From Aequorivita sp. (GTDB lineage Bacteria > Bacteroidota > Bacteroidia > Flavobacteriales > Flavobacteriaceae), in NCBI GenBank assembly GCA_026646335.1, contig JAPKFY010000011.1:1-41121 (forward strand): DNA of 41,121 nucleotides, given 5' to 3'. The translations under genes and the position numbers were made by a program. Below the pieces are notes generated by a model, which was given only the letters and a program-made list of their open reading frames with translations, was not told the origin of the DNA and made no database searches. This document shows, in pieces, positions 1 to 7,856 of the stretch (position 1 is the stretch's first letter; every line of letters starts with the position of its first letter).

Positions 1-716
1 ATTCTATTGAGGGTGTGGTGGATATTTCGCTATATAAAAAGTTATTTAATGCTTTTCATATCGGCTCTTATTACTATTATATTTTCAATGTAAAAAAAAT
101 TGGTTTTGAATTTGTGAGTCCGGAAATATCCCAAGTACTGGGTTATGATTCAAAAGCGTTGGATGTGGCCTTCTTAATTGATAAAATTCATCCCGATGAC
201 AAACCGTGGTTCTTAAATTTTGAATATAAGGTCAACGATTTCTTTAAAGCCTTAAACAGCGATCAAATACCAAATTATAAGGTTAGCTACGATTATAGGA
301 TTAGAAGGAATAATGGTGAATACCTGAGAATACTTCAGCAAGTTCTAACAATAGATTATGATGATAGAGGTGCAATTGTCCGCACCCTTGGGGTGCATAC
401 CGATATTTCACATATAAAATCCCCAGACTCCTCTGCTTTAAAACCGTCTCTGTCTTTTATTGGGCTAAATGGTGAACCTTCCTATCATAATATAAATGTA
501 AAAGAAGTCTTTAGAATATCTAAATTGCAATTCACCAAACGCGAAAGCGAAATTCTATTAAGCTTATTAAACGGTAGAAATAGCACTGAAACAGCAAAGC
601 TTTTAAATATTAGCAAATTGACAGTTGATACCCATCGGAAAAATCTTTTGGCAAAAATGCAGGTTGGGAATACCGCTGAGTTAATAGCAAAATCCATTAA
701 ACTGGGAATGATTTGA
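1..716 (+). CDS. PAS domain / LuxR-type HTH transcriptional regulator (5' end outside window)
   Basis: The reading frame is open to the left edge (codons in frame from base 3), so the start lies upstream or is one of the GTG codons at 15 or 18. The protein is about 233 residues as seen. Residues ~20-135 look like a PAS_3 fold (SPEISQVLGYD, HPDDKPWF, then RIRRNNGEYLRI and a final GVHTDISHIK strand), a sensory module for a small ligand or protein contact. Residues ~175-230 form a LuxR/GerE helix-turn-helix (FTKRESEILLSLLNG, then ISKLTVDTHRKNLLAKM). No receiver domain is visible. The architecture, a cytoplasmic PAS sensor fused to a DNA-binding domain, is frequent in Flavobacteriaceae. The ligand and targets cannot be read from the sequence. 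The gene ends in a bidirectional terminator shared with purL. Confidence 0.85.
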   Translation, partial: SIEGVVDISLYKKLFNAFHIGSYYYYIFNVKKIGFEFVSPEISQVLGYDSKALDVAFLIDKIHPDDKPWFLNFEYKVNDFFKALNSDQIPNYKVSYDYRIRRNNGEYLRILQQVLTIDYDDRGAIVRTLGVHTDISHIKSPDSSALKPSLSFIGLNGEPSYHNINVKEVFRISKLQFTKRESEILLSLLNGRNSTETAKLLNISKLTVDTHRKNLLAKMQVGNTAELIAKSIKLGMI

Positions 717-788
717 TGAAATGGCTAATCCAACAGCCAAAAACTTCGCCTTAAAAAGATTTTGAAATTAAGAAAGCTATAAGCGCTG

Positions 789-837
789 AAAACAGAAAAA
801 GCGGAAAGCCATTAAAACTTTCCGCTTTTTCCGTTTT
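789..837. terminator. Bidirectional intrinsic terminator between the LuxR gene and purL
   Basis: A 13-bp perfect stem (796-808 with 818-830, core AAGCGGAAAG) with a 9-nt loop is flanked by A and T runs. An outer AAAAC/GTTTT pair extends it. Because the A and T tracts are symmetrical it can stop transcription of the rightward regulator and the leftward purL, which converge here. Confidence 0.85.
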
Positions 838-848
838 AAACCCAAACT

Positions 849-3800
849 CTATTGGCTTTCAATCCACTCCCGGGCATTGACCAAGGCTTGAACCCAAGGC
901 GAAACTTCGTCATTCATTCGGTCTTTTGGATAATACGCCCAGTTCCAGGGAAAGGTAGAGCGCTCCAAATGCGGCATCATCACCAAATGTCTTCCGGTTT
1001 TATCGGTCATCATTGCGGTGTTGAAATCACTGCCGTTTGGATTTGCGGGCAGGGCATCGTAGCCGTATTTTGCGACAATGTTATAATGGCTTTCCCCTTT
1101 TGGGAAACTGAATTTTCCTTCCCCGTGTGCAGACCAGATTCCCAACGTACTTCCCGCAAAAGAGGAAAGCATCACAGAATTGTTCTCCTGAATTTTTACG
1201 GAAGTAAAAGTACATTCAAACTTGCCAGTATCGTTGTGAAGCATTTTCGGCTTTTCTTCATCTTCTGGATTGAGCAATCCAAGTTCCACAAAAAGTTGGC
1301 AACCGTTACAAACCCCAAGTGAAAGCGTATCGTCTTTTGCAAAGAAATTCCTTAAAGCGGTGTTGGCTTTTTCGTTGTATAAAAACGCGCCGGCCCAACC
1401 TTTCGCACTGCCCAAAACGTCGCTATTACTGAAACCACCAACGGCAACAAGCAATTTAATGTCTTCTAAATCTTCACGACCTTCAATAAGATCGGTCATA
1501 TGCACATCTTTCACATCAAACCCTGCAAGGTGCATCATATAAGCCATTTCGCGCTCGCTGTTGCTTCCTTTTTCGCGGATAACTGCTGCTTTAGGTCGAG
1601 ACGAACCGTTCTCGACTGCGCTCGAACTGACAGGAAGTTTTCCAGTGAAATTTTTCGGAAACTCAAACTTTAACGGCTGATTTTTATAATTATCAAAACG
1701 CTCTTTTGCAAGCGTTGCTCCACTTTGGTTTCTATCTAACAAATACGAAGTTTTGTACCAAGCATCGCGCATTTCAGCAATGCTAAAACTAAGTTCTTCG
1801 GAATTATTCTTTATTGAAAGCGTTTCATTTTCTGAAACAGTTCCAATCTTTTTAAAATCTATATTTTTTGAAGCAAGTAATTTTTCAACCGAAACATCTT
1901 CCGACGCTTGAATTACAACCCCTGCATTTTCAGCAAATAATAATTTCACCAAATCCCTTTCACCTAAACCTGAAAGGTCTAAGTTGGCGCCCAAATTCAC
2001 ATCGGCAAAACACATTTCCAGCAAAGTGGTAATAAGTCCACCCGAAGCAACATCGTGCCCCGCGAGTATTTTGCCGTCTTTAATCAATTCCTGTAAAGTG
2101 TTGAAAACGGTTTTAACGTAAGCTGCACTTTTTACATCTGGCGCTTCGTTTCCGATGGCATTCAATATCTGCCCAAAAGAGGAACCGCCCAATTTAAAGT
2201 CGTCCTGCGAAATATTGATGTAATAAATACTTCCGCCGTTTTTCTGAAGAACTGGTTCTACCACTTTCTTAATATCATTACAGTTTCCAGCTGCAGAAAT
2301 AATCACGGTTCCGGGAGAAATAACTTCACCATCTTTGTATTTCTGCTTCATTGAAAGCGAATCTTTTCCGGTAGGAACGTTGATTCCCAGATCGATTGAA
2401 AAGTCTGAAACAGCTTTTACGGCTTCGTAAAGTCTGGCGTCTTCGCCTTCGTTGTTACAAGGCCACATCCAGTTTGCGGAAAGGGAAATACTCTTTAAAC
2501 CATCTTTTAGTGGGGCCCAAACAATATTGGTCAAAGATTCGGCAATTGCGTTTCGGGAACCTGCAGCGGGGTCAATTAAAGCCGTCAATGGAGAATGCCC
2601 GATACTCGTTGCAACGCCTTCCTTTCCGTGGTAATCCAGTGCCATTACACCGCAGTTATTTAGCGGCAGTTGCAACGGACCAGCAGTTTGTTGCTTGGCA
2701 ACGCGCCCCGTTACACAGCGGTCCACTTTATTGGTAAGCCAGTCTTTACAGGCTACCGCTTCCAGTTGAAGCACTTGCGTTAAGTATTCTTTTATTTTTG
2801 AAACCTCATAATCAGGATTTTTATAATTCCTGCGTATGGTTTTATCGACCATTACTGTTTTTGGGGAGCTGCCAAACATATCCTCCAAAGCGAAATCCAT
2901 AGGTTTCTCGCCATTTTTATTTTCAAAACAGAAACGTTGGTCGCCCGTTACTTGCCCCACTTCGTACATTGGGGAACGCTCACGGTCTGCAACTTTTCTC
3001 AGTTTTTGAATGTGTTCATCATTAATAACCAATCCCATGCGCTCTTGACTCTCGTTGCCCATTATTTCCTTTGCGGATAGGGTAGGGTCGCCAATGGGAA
3101 GTTTATCCAGTTCAATTCGTCCGCCGGTTTCTTCCACCAATTCGCTTAAGCAATTTAGATGTCCTCCAGCCCCGTGATCGTGAATGGAAACAATTGGGTT
3201 TTCATCGCTTTCAACCATTGCGCGAATGGCATTTGCAACTCGTTTTTGCATTTCGGGGTTGCTGCGTTGAATAGCGTTCAATTCAATTCCGCTGTGAAAT
3301 TCACCGGTATCTGCCGATGAAACTGCGGCGCCGCCCATGCCAATTCGGTAGTTATCGCCACCTAAAACAACTATTTTATCGCCTTCCTGTGGTTTGCCTT
3401 TTATGGCTTGGCTCGCTTTTCCGTAGCCAATTCCGCCTGCGAGCATAATTACTTTATCAAAACCTAAACGGCGAGCATCCTCTTCGTGTTCAAAGGTTAA
3501 AACAGAACCGGCAATCAAGGGTTGTCCAAATTTATTTCCAAAATCGGAAGCGCCATTACTTGCTTTTATCAAAATATCAAGCGGCGTTTGGTATAACCAA
3601 TCTCTTTCTTTCATCGCTTTTTCCCAGGGACGCTCTTCATTCAATCGAGAATAGGAAGTCATATAGACCGCAGTTCCCGCCAAAGGCAATGAGCCTTTTC
3701 CACCAGCCAAACGGTCGCGGATCTCACCACCGCTTCCAGTTGCGGCACCGTTGAAAGGCTCCACGGTTGTTGGGAAGTTGTGCGTTTCAGCTTTTAGTGA

Positions 3801-4538
3801 AATCACACTTTCAAAATCTTTTTCTACGTACCAATCGGGTTTGTCGCCACTTTTTGGTGCCCATTGTTTCACTTTTGGGCCTTTTACAAAAGCTACGTTG
3901 TCTTTATAAGCAGAAACAATATCGTTCGGGTTTTCTGCAGAGGTCTTTTTGATTAGTTTGAATAGGGAAGAGGGCATTTCTTTGCCGTCAATTTCAAAAA
4001 CCCCGTTAAAAATCTTGTGGCGGCAGTGCTCGCTGTTCACTTGGCTAAAGCCGAAAACTTCGCTGTCGGTAAGTTTTCTGCCCAGTTTTTCCGAAAGATT
4101 GTCCAGATATTCCACTTCTTCAGCATTGAGCGCCAAGCCTTCTTTTTGGTTGTACTCTGAAATATTTTCAATTTCTAAAATGGGTTCTGGCTGGATGTGG
4201 ATATCAAAAATATCTTGATCCAATTCCTTGAATTTTTGGGAGAGCATTGTGTCAAAAGTTCCCTTTTCAACAGTGCTATTGTGAAACTCCTCGATGCGGA
4301 TGATTCCATCGATGCCCATATTTTGGGTAATTTCCACAGCATTGGTGCTCCACGGAGTAACCATTACGGCGCGTGGGCCAATAAAAAAATCCACCGTGTT
4401 TGTGGACAGGGCGGATTGCGCTATTTTAGGTTGGTTGCCGAAAAGCCACTCCAACTTTTTAATGTTTTCTTCTGAAATATTTCCGTGGGTTTGGACTGCA
4501 AAGACAGTGTTTTCAACGTTCCCAAAAAAGTGAATCAT
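849..4538 (-). CDS. purL: Phosphoribosylformylglycinamidine synthase (FGAM synthase), large single-chain form
   Basis: This enzyme of de novo purine synthesis converts FGAR, glutamine and ATP to FGAM in the cytoplasm. At 1229 residues it is the long single-chain form (E. coli PurL is about 1295). In order it has a short N-terminal PurS-like region, the linker and synthetase part with SQVNSEHCRHKIFNG (~res 165-180) and KAETHNFPTTVEPFNGAATG, two AIRS-like halves, and a C-terminal class I glutamine amidotransferase. The glutaminase triad is visible: nucleophile Cys1077 in LGVCNGCQLF, and His1190 and Glu1192 in MMPHLERS. The ATG at 4538 is the first in-frame start and lies 64 bp downstream of a TACCTTTG -7 box. 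Oddity: residues 969-982, between synthetase and glutaminase domains, are encoded by a repeat-like palindrome (separate entry). Its leader carries a hairpin also found at fumC. Confidence 0.97.
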   Translation of the reverse strand: MIHFFGNVENTVFAVQTHGNISEENIKKLEWLFGNQPKIAQSALSTNTVDFFIGPRAVMVTPWSTNAVEITQNMGIDGIIRIEEFHNSTVEKGTFDTMLSQKFKELDQDIFDIHIQPEPILEIENISEYNQKEGLALNAEEVEYLDNLSEKLGRKLTDSEVFGFSQVNSEHCRHKIFNGVFEIDGKEMPSSLFKLIKKTSAENPNDIVSAYKDNVAFVKGPKVKQWAPKSGDKPDWYVEKDFESVISLKAETHNFPTTVEPFNGAATGSGGEIRDRLAGGKGSLPLAGTAVYMTSYSRLNEERPWEKAMKERDWLYQTPLDILIKASNGASDFGNKFGQPLIAGSVLTFEHEEDARRLGFDKVIMLAGGIGYGKASQAIKGKPQEGDKIVVLGGDNYRIGMGGAAVSSADTGEFHSGIELNAIQRSNPEMQKRVANAIRAMVESDENPIVSIHDHGAGGHLNCLSELVEETGGRIELDKLPIGDPTLSAKEIMGNESQERMGLVINDEHIQKLRKVADRERSPMYEVGQVTGDQRFCFENKNGEKPMDFALEDMFGSSPKTVMVDKTIRRNYKNPDYEVSKIKEYLTQVLQLEAVACKDWLTNKVDRCVTGRVAKQQTAGPLQLPLNNCGVMALDYHGKEGVATSIGHSPLTALIDPAAGSRNAIAESLTNIVWAPLKDGLKSISLSANWMWPCNNEGEDARLYEAVKAVSDFSIDLGINVPTGKDSLSMKQKYKDGEVISPGTVIISAAGNCNDIKKVVEPVLQKNGGSIYYINISQDDFKLGGSSFGQILNAIGNEAPDVKSAAYVKTVFNTLQELIKDGKILAGHDVASGGLITTLLEMCFADVNLGANLDLSGLGERDLVKLLFAENAGVVIQASEDVSVEKLLASKNIDFKKIGTVSENETLSIKNNSEELSFSIAEMRDAWYKTSYLLDRNQSGATLAKERFDNYKNQPLKFEFPKNFTGKLPVSSSAVENGSSRPKAAVIREKGSNSEREMAYMMHLAGFDVKDVHMTDLIEGREDLEDIKLLVAVGGFSNSDVLGSAKGWAGAFLYNEKANTALRNFFAKDDTLSLGVCNGCQLFVELGLLNPEDEEKPKMLHNDTGKFECTFTSVKIQENNSVMLSSFAGSTLGIWSAHGEGKFSFPKGESHYNIVAKYGYDALPANPNGSDFNTAMMTDKTGRHLVMMPHLERSTFPWNWAYYPKDRMNDEVSPWVQALVNAREWIESQ
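1595..1634. repeat. REP-like palindromic element translated inside purL
   Basis: An imperfect hairpin (arms 1595-1603 and 1607-1616, one bulged base) is followed by CTGCGCTCGAACTGACAG. On the purL strand it reads CTGTCAGTTCGAGCGCAG and then the hairpin. From memory, TCAGTTCGAGCGCAGTCGAG-type strings recur between genes in many flavobacterial genomes; no search was run. It encodes PurL residues 969-982 (PVSSSAVENGSSRP), a low-complexity linker just before the conserved start of the glutaminase domain (AAVIREKGSNSE). Confidence 0.6.
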
Positions 4539-4567
4539 TCTTTTGAATATTAGTTCATTATTGAAGT

Positions 4568-4594
4568 TTCACCTTCGCCAATAGCTTCGGTGAA
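4568..4594 (-). promoter_or_regulatory. 5'-leader hairpin of purL (same element as in fumC leader)
   Basis: On the purL strand the leader reads TTCACC, then GAAGCTATTGGCGAA, then GGTGAA. The outer arms form a perfect 6-bp stem. Inside are symmetrical GAA/GAA strands and a short apical GC..GC stem. The fumC leader at 29266-29293 has the same interior (GAAGCCTTGGCGAA) but different arms, which also pair perfectly. It starts 8 nt downstream of the -7 box, so it should be at or very near the 5' end of the mRNA, 29 nt before the purL start codon. Confidence 0.6.
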
Positions 4595-4602
4595 TAAAGG
4601 TG

Positions 4603-4633
4603 CAAAGGTAACCAAATTTAAAATATTTTAAAT
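4603..4633 (-). promoter_or_regulatory. purL promoter with 18-bp perfect palindrome
   Basis: The minus strand carries TACCTTTG at 4610-4603, a perfect match to the Bacteroidota -7 element TAnnTTTG. A TTG lies too far upstream (25-bp spacing) to be a normal -33 element. Instead, the AT-only 18-bp perfect palindrome ATTTAAAATATTTTAAAT (4616-4633) fills the space upstream of the -7 box and could be an operator or a UP-like tract. Confidence 0.6.
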
Positions 4634-4710
4634 CCCAACATCGCTATTTATAATAAATGGAGAAATATAGCTAAGTCTTTAATTTATAATTTCATAGAAA
4701 GAATTAATAT

Positions 4711-4731
4711 AGTACCTTGTCAAACTTTAAT
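4711..4731 (+). promoter_or_regulatory. Putative promoter block of the first T9SS protein gene
   Basis: AGTACCTT (4711-4718) followed by CTTTAAT (4725-4731) is conserved in order with AGTATCTT and CTTTAAT upstream of the paralogous gene at 7857. The TAnCTT part resembles a weak -7 element. Support is only this paralogue comparison. Confidence 0.35.
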
Positions 4732-4756
4732 CAGAAAAAACCTAAACAAAACCCAG

Positions 4757-7678
4757 ATGAAGCAAAAAAAATTACTTTCTGCAATTTTATTTTTTCTAAG
4801 TATTGGTCTCTTTGCCCAAACAAAATTTCCGCCTGAACAGATTATCGTTGGAACTTTTGTTGGACAGACAATCCCTTTACGGGATTATCCAACTATGCCA
4901 AATAATCTCAACTTAGACCCAAAAACATTAACGGTAGTGCCAAACGAATCTACCACACAGATTGAAATCAATGAGGTGCCGCCCACTATAATTGACAATC
5001 TTCAGACAACCCTTGGTAGAATTAACACAAGGGGGATAGAGCAGAATTTTATTGGCGCTTCTTCTTCAGAGTCTGGTTTTTATCCACCCGATCCAACAGG
5101 GGCGGTTGGGCCCAATCATTATGTTCATTCGGTAAATTCACTGGTGAAGATTTTCAGTAAAACCGGAACGCTATTGGTAGGACCAGTTTCCTTAGGCACT
5201 TTTTTAGGTTTTGGCGGCAACAGTGGAGACCCTATTGTTCTGTATGACCAATTGGCGGACAGATGGCTTGTGAGTGAGTTTGGAAGTATAAACGGAGGGA
5301 ATTCATTGGCAATTGGAGTATCGGCTACCAGTGATCCTACCGGCGCTTTCAATGTATATCAATTTTCCTTTAATGGTTTTCCAGACTATCCACATTATGC
5401 CGTATGGCCAGATGCTTATTATGGGACGGTAAATCTAGGTGGAGCTACAACCCGTGCGTTTGCAATGAACCGTGATAAAATATTAAATGGAAGTCCCAAT
5501 CCTGAAATCGTAATATTTACGCTTCCTGGAATTGTGGTGAATCCAAACCAGGTAAAGAGCCCTGAGGCCGCGAACCTTTTGGGAACTACCATTGCCCCGA
5601 ACACTCCAGGATATGTTACGTATCTTCAGGATGATGCTTGGAACGGAGTTGCCAATGACCATTTAAAAATATGGGAAATGGATATGGATTGGACAAATAC
5701 TGCAAACTCCACTATCTCCGCACCACTTCAAATTCCTACCGATCCTTTTGACGCGGGCGAAATATTTGGACAGGGTGCAATAAAACAGCCGGGAACAGGA
5801 CAAAAACTTGCTGGGCACGGAGGAATAATTTCCTTTGGTGCAAATTATAGAAGTTTTCCTGGCCATAATTCTTGGCTTATAACTTTCAATACTTTTATTG
5901 ATGCGAATGAAACAGGCGGGATTAGATGGATTGAGTTGAGAAACGACAGTTCAAATCCTTGGTCAATTTACCAAGAAGGCACTTATGCCCCAGCTGACGG
6001 CCATAGTAGATTTATGAGTAGCTCTGCAATGGATATTTATGGAAATATTGGGTTGGCATATAGCATTGGAAGCGCTACATTACCAGTCGGTATTCGATAT
6101 ACAGGTCGATTTGACGGGGATCCCTTAGGAACCATGACAGTAGCAGAAACTACAATTAAAAATGGAGTAGGTGTGCGAACCAATACATACAGATACGGAG
6201 ATTATAGCCATACAACTATGGATCCTGACAATATAACCTTTTGGCATACGGCAGATTTCTTTTCATCAAATAATGCTTGGAGAACCCAAATTGCTTCTTT
6301 TAAGATTTCAACTGGTTTTACTGCAGATGTAGGGATTAATGCAATTATCCAGCCTGAAAATGGCATGCTGACAAATGCAGAGACTGTTGAAGTGAGTATC
6401 CGAAATTACGGATCTGCTAATCAGGCAAACATTCCCTTGGAACTTCGCGTTGATGGTAATTTAATTGCCAGTGAAACCTATTCAGGAACTATTGCTTCAG
6501 GAAGTACTGCCACCTATACTTTTGCACAAACCGCAAATCTATCAACTCCGGGGCAAACCTATTCCATTGAAGTAAGAACCAATTTATCTGGCGACCAATT
6601 TCCCGCCAACGATCCATTGACCAAAGAAGTTACCAATCTGTTTATGAATGATGTTGGTGCTCTTGAAATTACAGCACCAGTAACCAGTCCAGGTTTGGGT
6701 AACAACGAAACCATAACCGCTACAATTAAAAACTTTGGAGGAACTACACAGTCAAACTTTAATGTGCAATATGTACTTGACAGCGGGACACCTGTGGTGG
6801 AAACATTTACGGGATCTATTCCCTCTGAACAAGAAGCGAGCTATAGCTTTGCGCAAACTGCAGATTTTTCTGCTTTGGGAACTTATAGCCTTACCGTTTC
6901 AACTTCCTTGACAGGAGATGGAAATCCTTCAAACGATGCGGTTACTTCTGAAATTGAAAATTTAATTTGTCAGCCCGCCGGGAACTGTTCCGCAGGTCAC
7001 GGATTCCGATTGTTCTCAATTGCTGAAATCAACAATCCTTCTAATTGTGAAGGATATGGAGACTTTACGAATTTAATCGCAAATTTAGCGCCAAATAGCA
7101 CCACCCCGTTAACCATAACAACAAACTTTGGAGGTCAATACATCAAAATTTGGATCGACTATAACGATGATTCCATTTTTACAGCAAACGAGGTTGTGGT
7201 GGACAATTACCAAATTGCCCCCGGCCAAGGACCTGGAACTTATACCGAAACTTTAGATTTGGTTGTTCCGGCAGGAGCGGCAATTGGCGAACACCGAATG
7301 AGGGCCAAAGCCAATTGGAACAACCCTGTGCCAACAAACGCTTGTGACGAAACAGCTTTTGGGGAAACAGAGGATTATACGGCTAATATAGGATTCTTGG
7401 GAATTGAGGATATGTCCATCAGAAATGGGGAATTGTTAATTACCAGTACAGACAATAAGCATTTTGATGTATCCTTGGTATCTGATTATGAAGGAATGGG
7501 TTATATTTCTGTCTATAACATGCTTGGTCAGGAATTGGGTATCAAGCCCATTGGGAAAGTGAATGGCGCCTACCATTTAAAATTGGATATGTCCTTCGCT
7601 GCAAGTGGAGTATATATTATCAAGGCAGGAGGGGAAACTACAACTGCAGTGAAAACCGCAAGAATTATTGTGAAATAA
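4757..7678 (+). CDS. Secreted T9SS protein with CARDB-like repeats and GEVED domain (copy 1)
   Basis: This is a 973-residue exported protein. It has a signal peptide ending FAQ (res 1-21), then a large beta-rich N-terminal region (~90-515) of a kind I cannot name, with NFIGASSSESGF and PDPTGAVGPNHYVHSV. Two CARDB-like Ig repeats follow (~523-625 and 630-735; both contain an ETxTATI/ETVEVSI strand and end in PxNDxxT). A GEVED-type domain is at ~740-880 (IKIWIDYNDD ... GETEDYTANI). The C-terminal sorting domain spans ~890-973 (VYNMLGQE, ASGVYIIKA, RIIVK), which directs export and anchoring through T9SS. The likely role is a cell-surface or released adhesin or hydrolase-like protein; no catalytic motif is evident. 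It is followed by a terminator and a paralogue of 972 residues. Confidence 0.85.
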   Translation: MKQKKLLSAILFFLSIGLFAQTKFPPEQIIVGTFVGQTIPLRDYPTMPNNLNLDPKTLTVVPNESTTQIEINEVPPTIIDNLQTTLGRINTRGIEQNFIGASSSESGFYPPDPTGAVGPNHYVHSVNSLVKIFSKTGTLLVGPVSLGTFLGFGGNSGDPIVLYDQLADRWLVSEFGSINGGNSLAIGVSATSDPTGAFNVYQFSFNGFPDYPHYAVWPDAYYGTVNLGGATTRAFAMNRDKILNGSPNPEIVIFTLPGIVVNPNQVKSPEAANLLGTTIAPNTPGYVTYLQDDAWNGVANDHLKIWEMDMDWTNTANSTISAPLQIPTDPFDAGEIFGQGAIKQPGTGQKLAGHGGIISFGANYRSFPGHNSWLITFNTFIDANETGGIRWIELRNDSSNPWSIYQEGTYAPADGHSRFMSSSAMDIYGNIGLAYSIGSATLPVGIRYTGRFDGDPLGTMTVAETTIKNGVGVRTNTYRYGDYSHTTMDPDNITFWHTADFFSSNNAWRTQIASFKISTGFTADVGINAIIQPENGMLTNAETVEVSIRNYGSANQANIPLELRVDGNLIASETYSGTIASGSTATYTFAQTANLSTPGQTYSIEVRTNLSGDQFPANDPLTKEVTNLFMNDVGALEITAPVTSPGLGNNETITATIKNFGGTTQSNFNVQYVLDSGTPVVETFTGSIPSEQEASYSFAQTADFSALGTYSLTVSTSLTGDGNPSNDAVTSEIENLICQPAGNCSAGHGFRLFSIAEINNPSNCEGYGDFTNLIANLAPNSTTPLTITTNFGGQYIKIWIDYNDDSIFTANEVVVDNYQIAPGQGPGTYTETLDLVVPAGAAIGEHRMRAKANWNNPVPTNACDETAFGETEDYTANIGFLGIEDMSIRNGELLITSTDNKHFDVSLVSDYEGMGYISVYNMLGQELGIKPIGKVNGAYHLKLDMSFAASGVYIIKAGGETTTAVKTARIIVK

Positions 7679-7705
7679 TTTTTAAAAAAAGTGATTTTTA
7701 GAAAG

Positions 7706-7741
7706 AACCGTCTCAAAATAAGTTTGAGGCGGTTTTTTTTT
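7706..7741 (+). terminator. Intrinsic terminator of the first T9SS protein gene
   Basis: A 12-bp stem (AACCGTCTCAAA with TTTGAGGCGGTT, one G-T pair) with a 5-nt loop is followed by a run of eight or more T. It separates the two paralogous genes into independent transcripts. Confidence 0.85.
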
Positions 7742-7821
7742 GAACTAAAAAGCTTGTCCAATTTTAAAGCCATTGTTAATTAAAAAAATGACCTACAGTT
7801 AAAATGTTTTAAAATATATGC

Positions 7822-7843
7822 AGTATCTTACATCTCCTTTAAT
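7822..7843 (+). promoter_or_regulatory. Putative promoter block of the second T9SS protein gene
   Basis: AGTATCTT (7822-7829) and CTTTAAT (7837-7843) match the blocks upstream of the paralogue. The distance to the ATG is 35 bases here and 46 in copy 1. No convincing -33 element was seen. Confidence 0.35.
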
Positions 7844-7856
7844 TTAAAAACAAACC

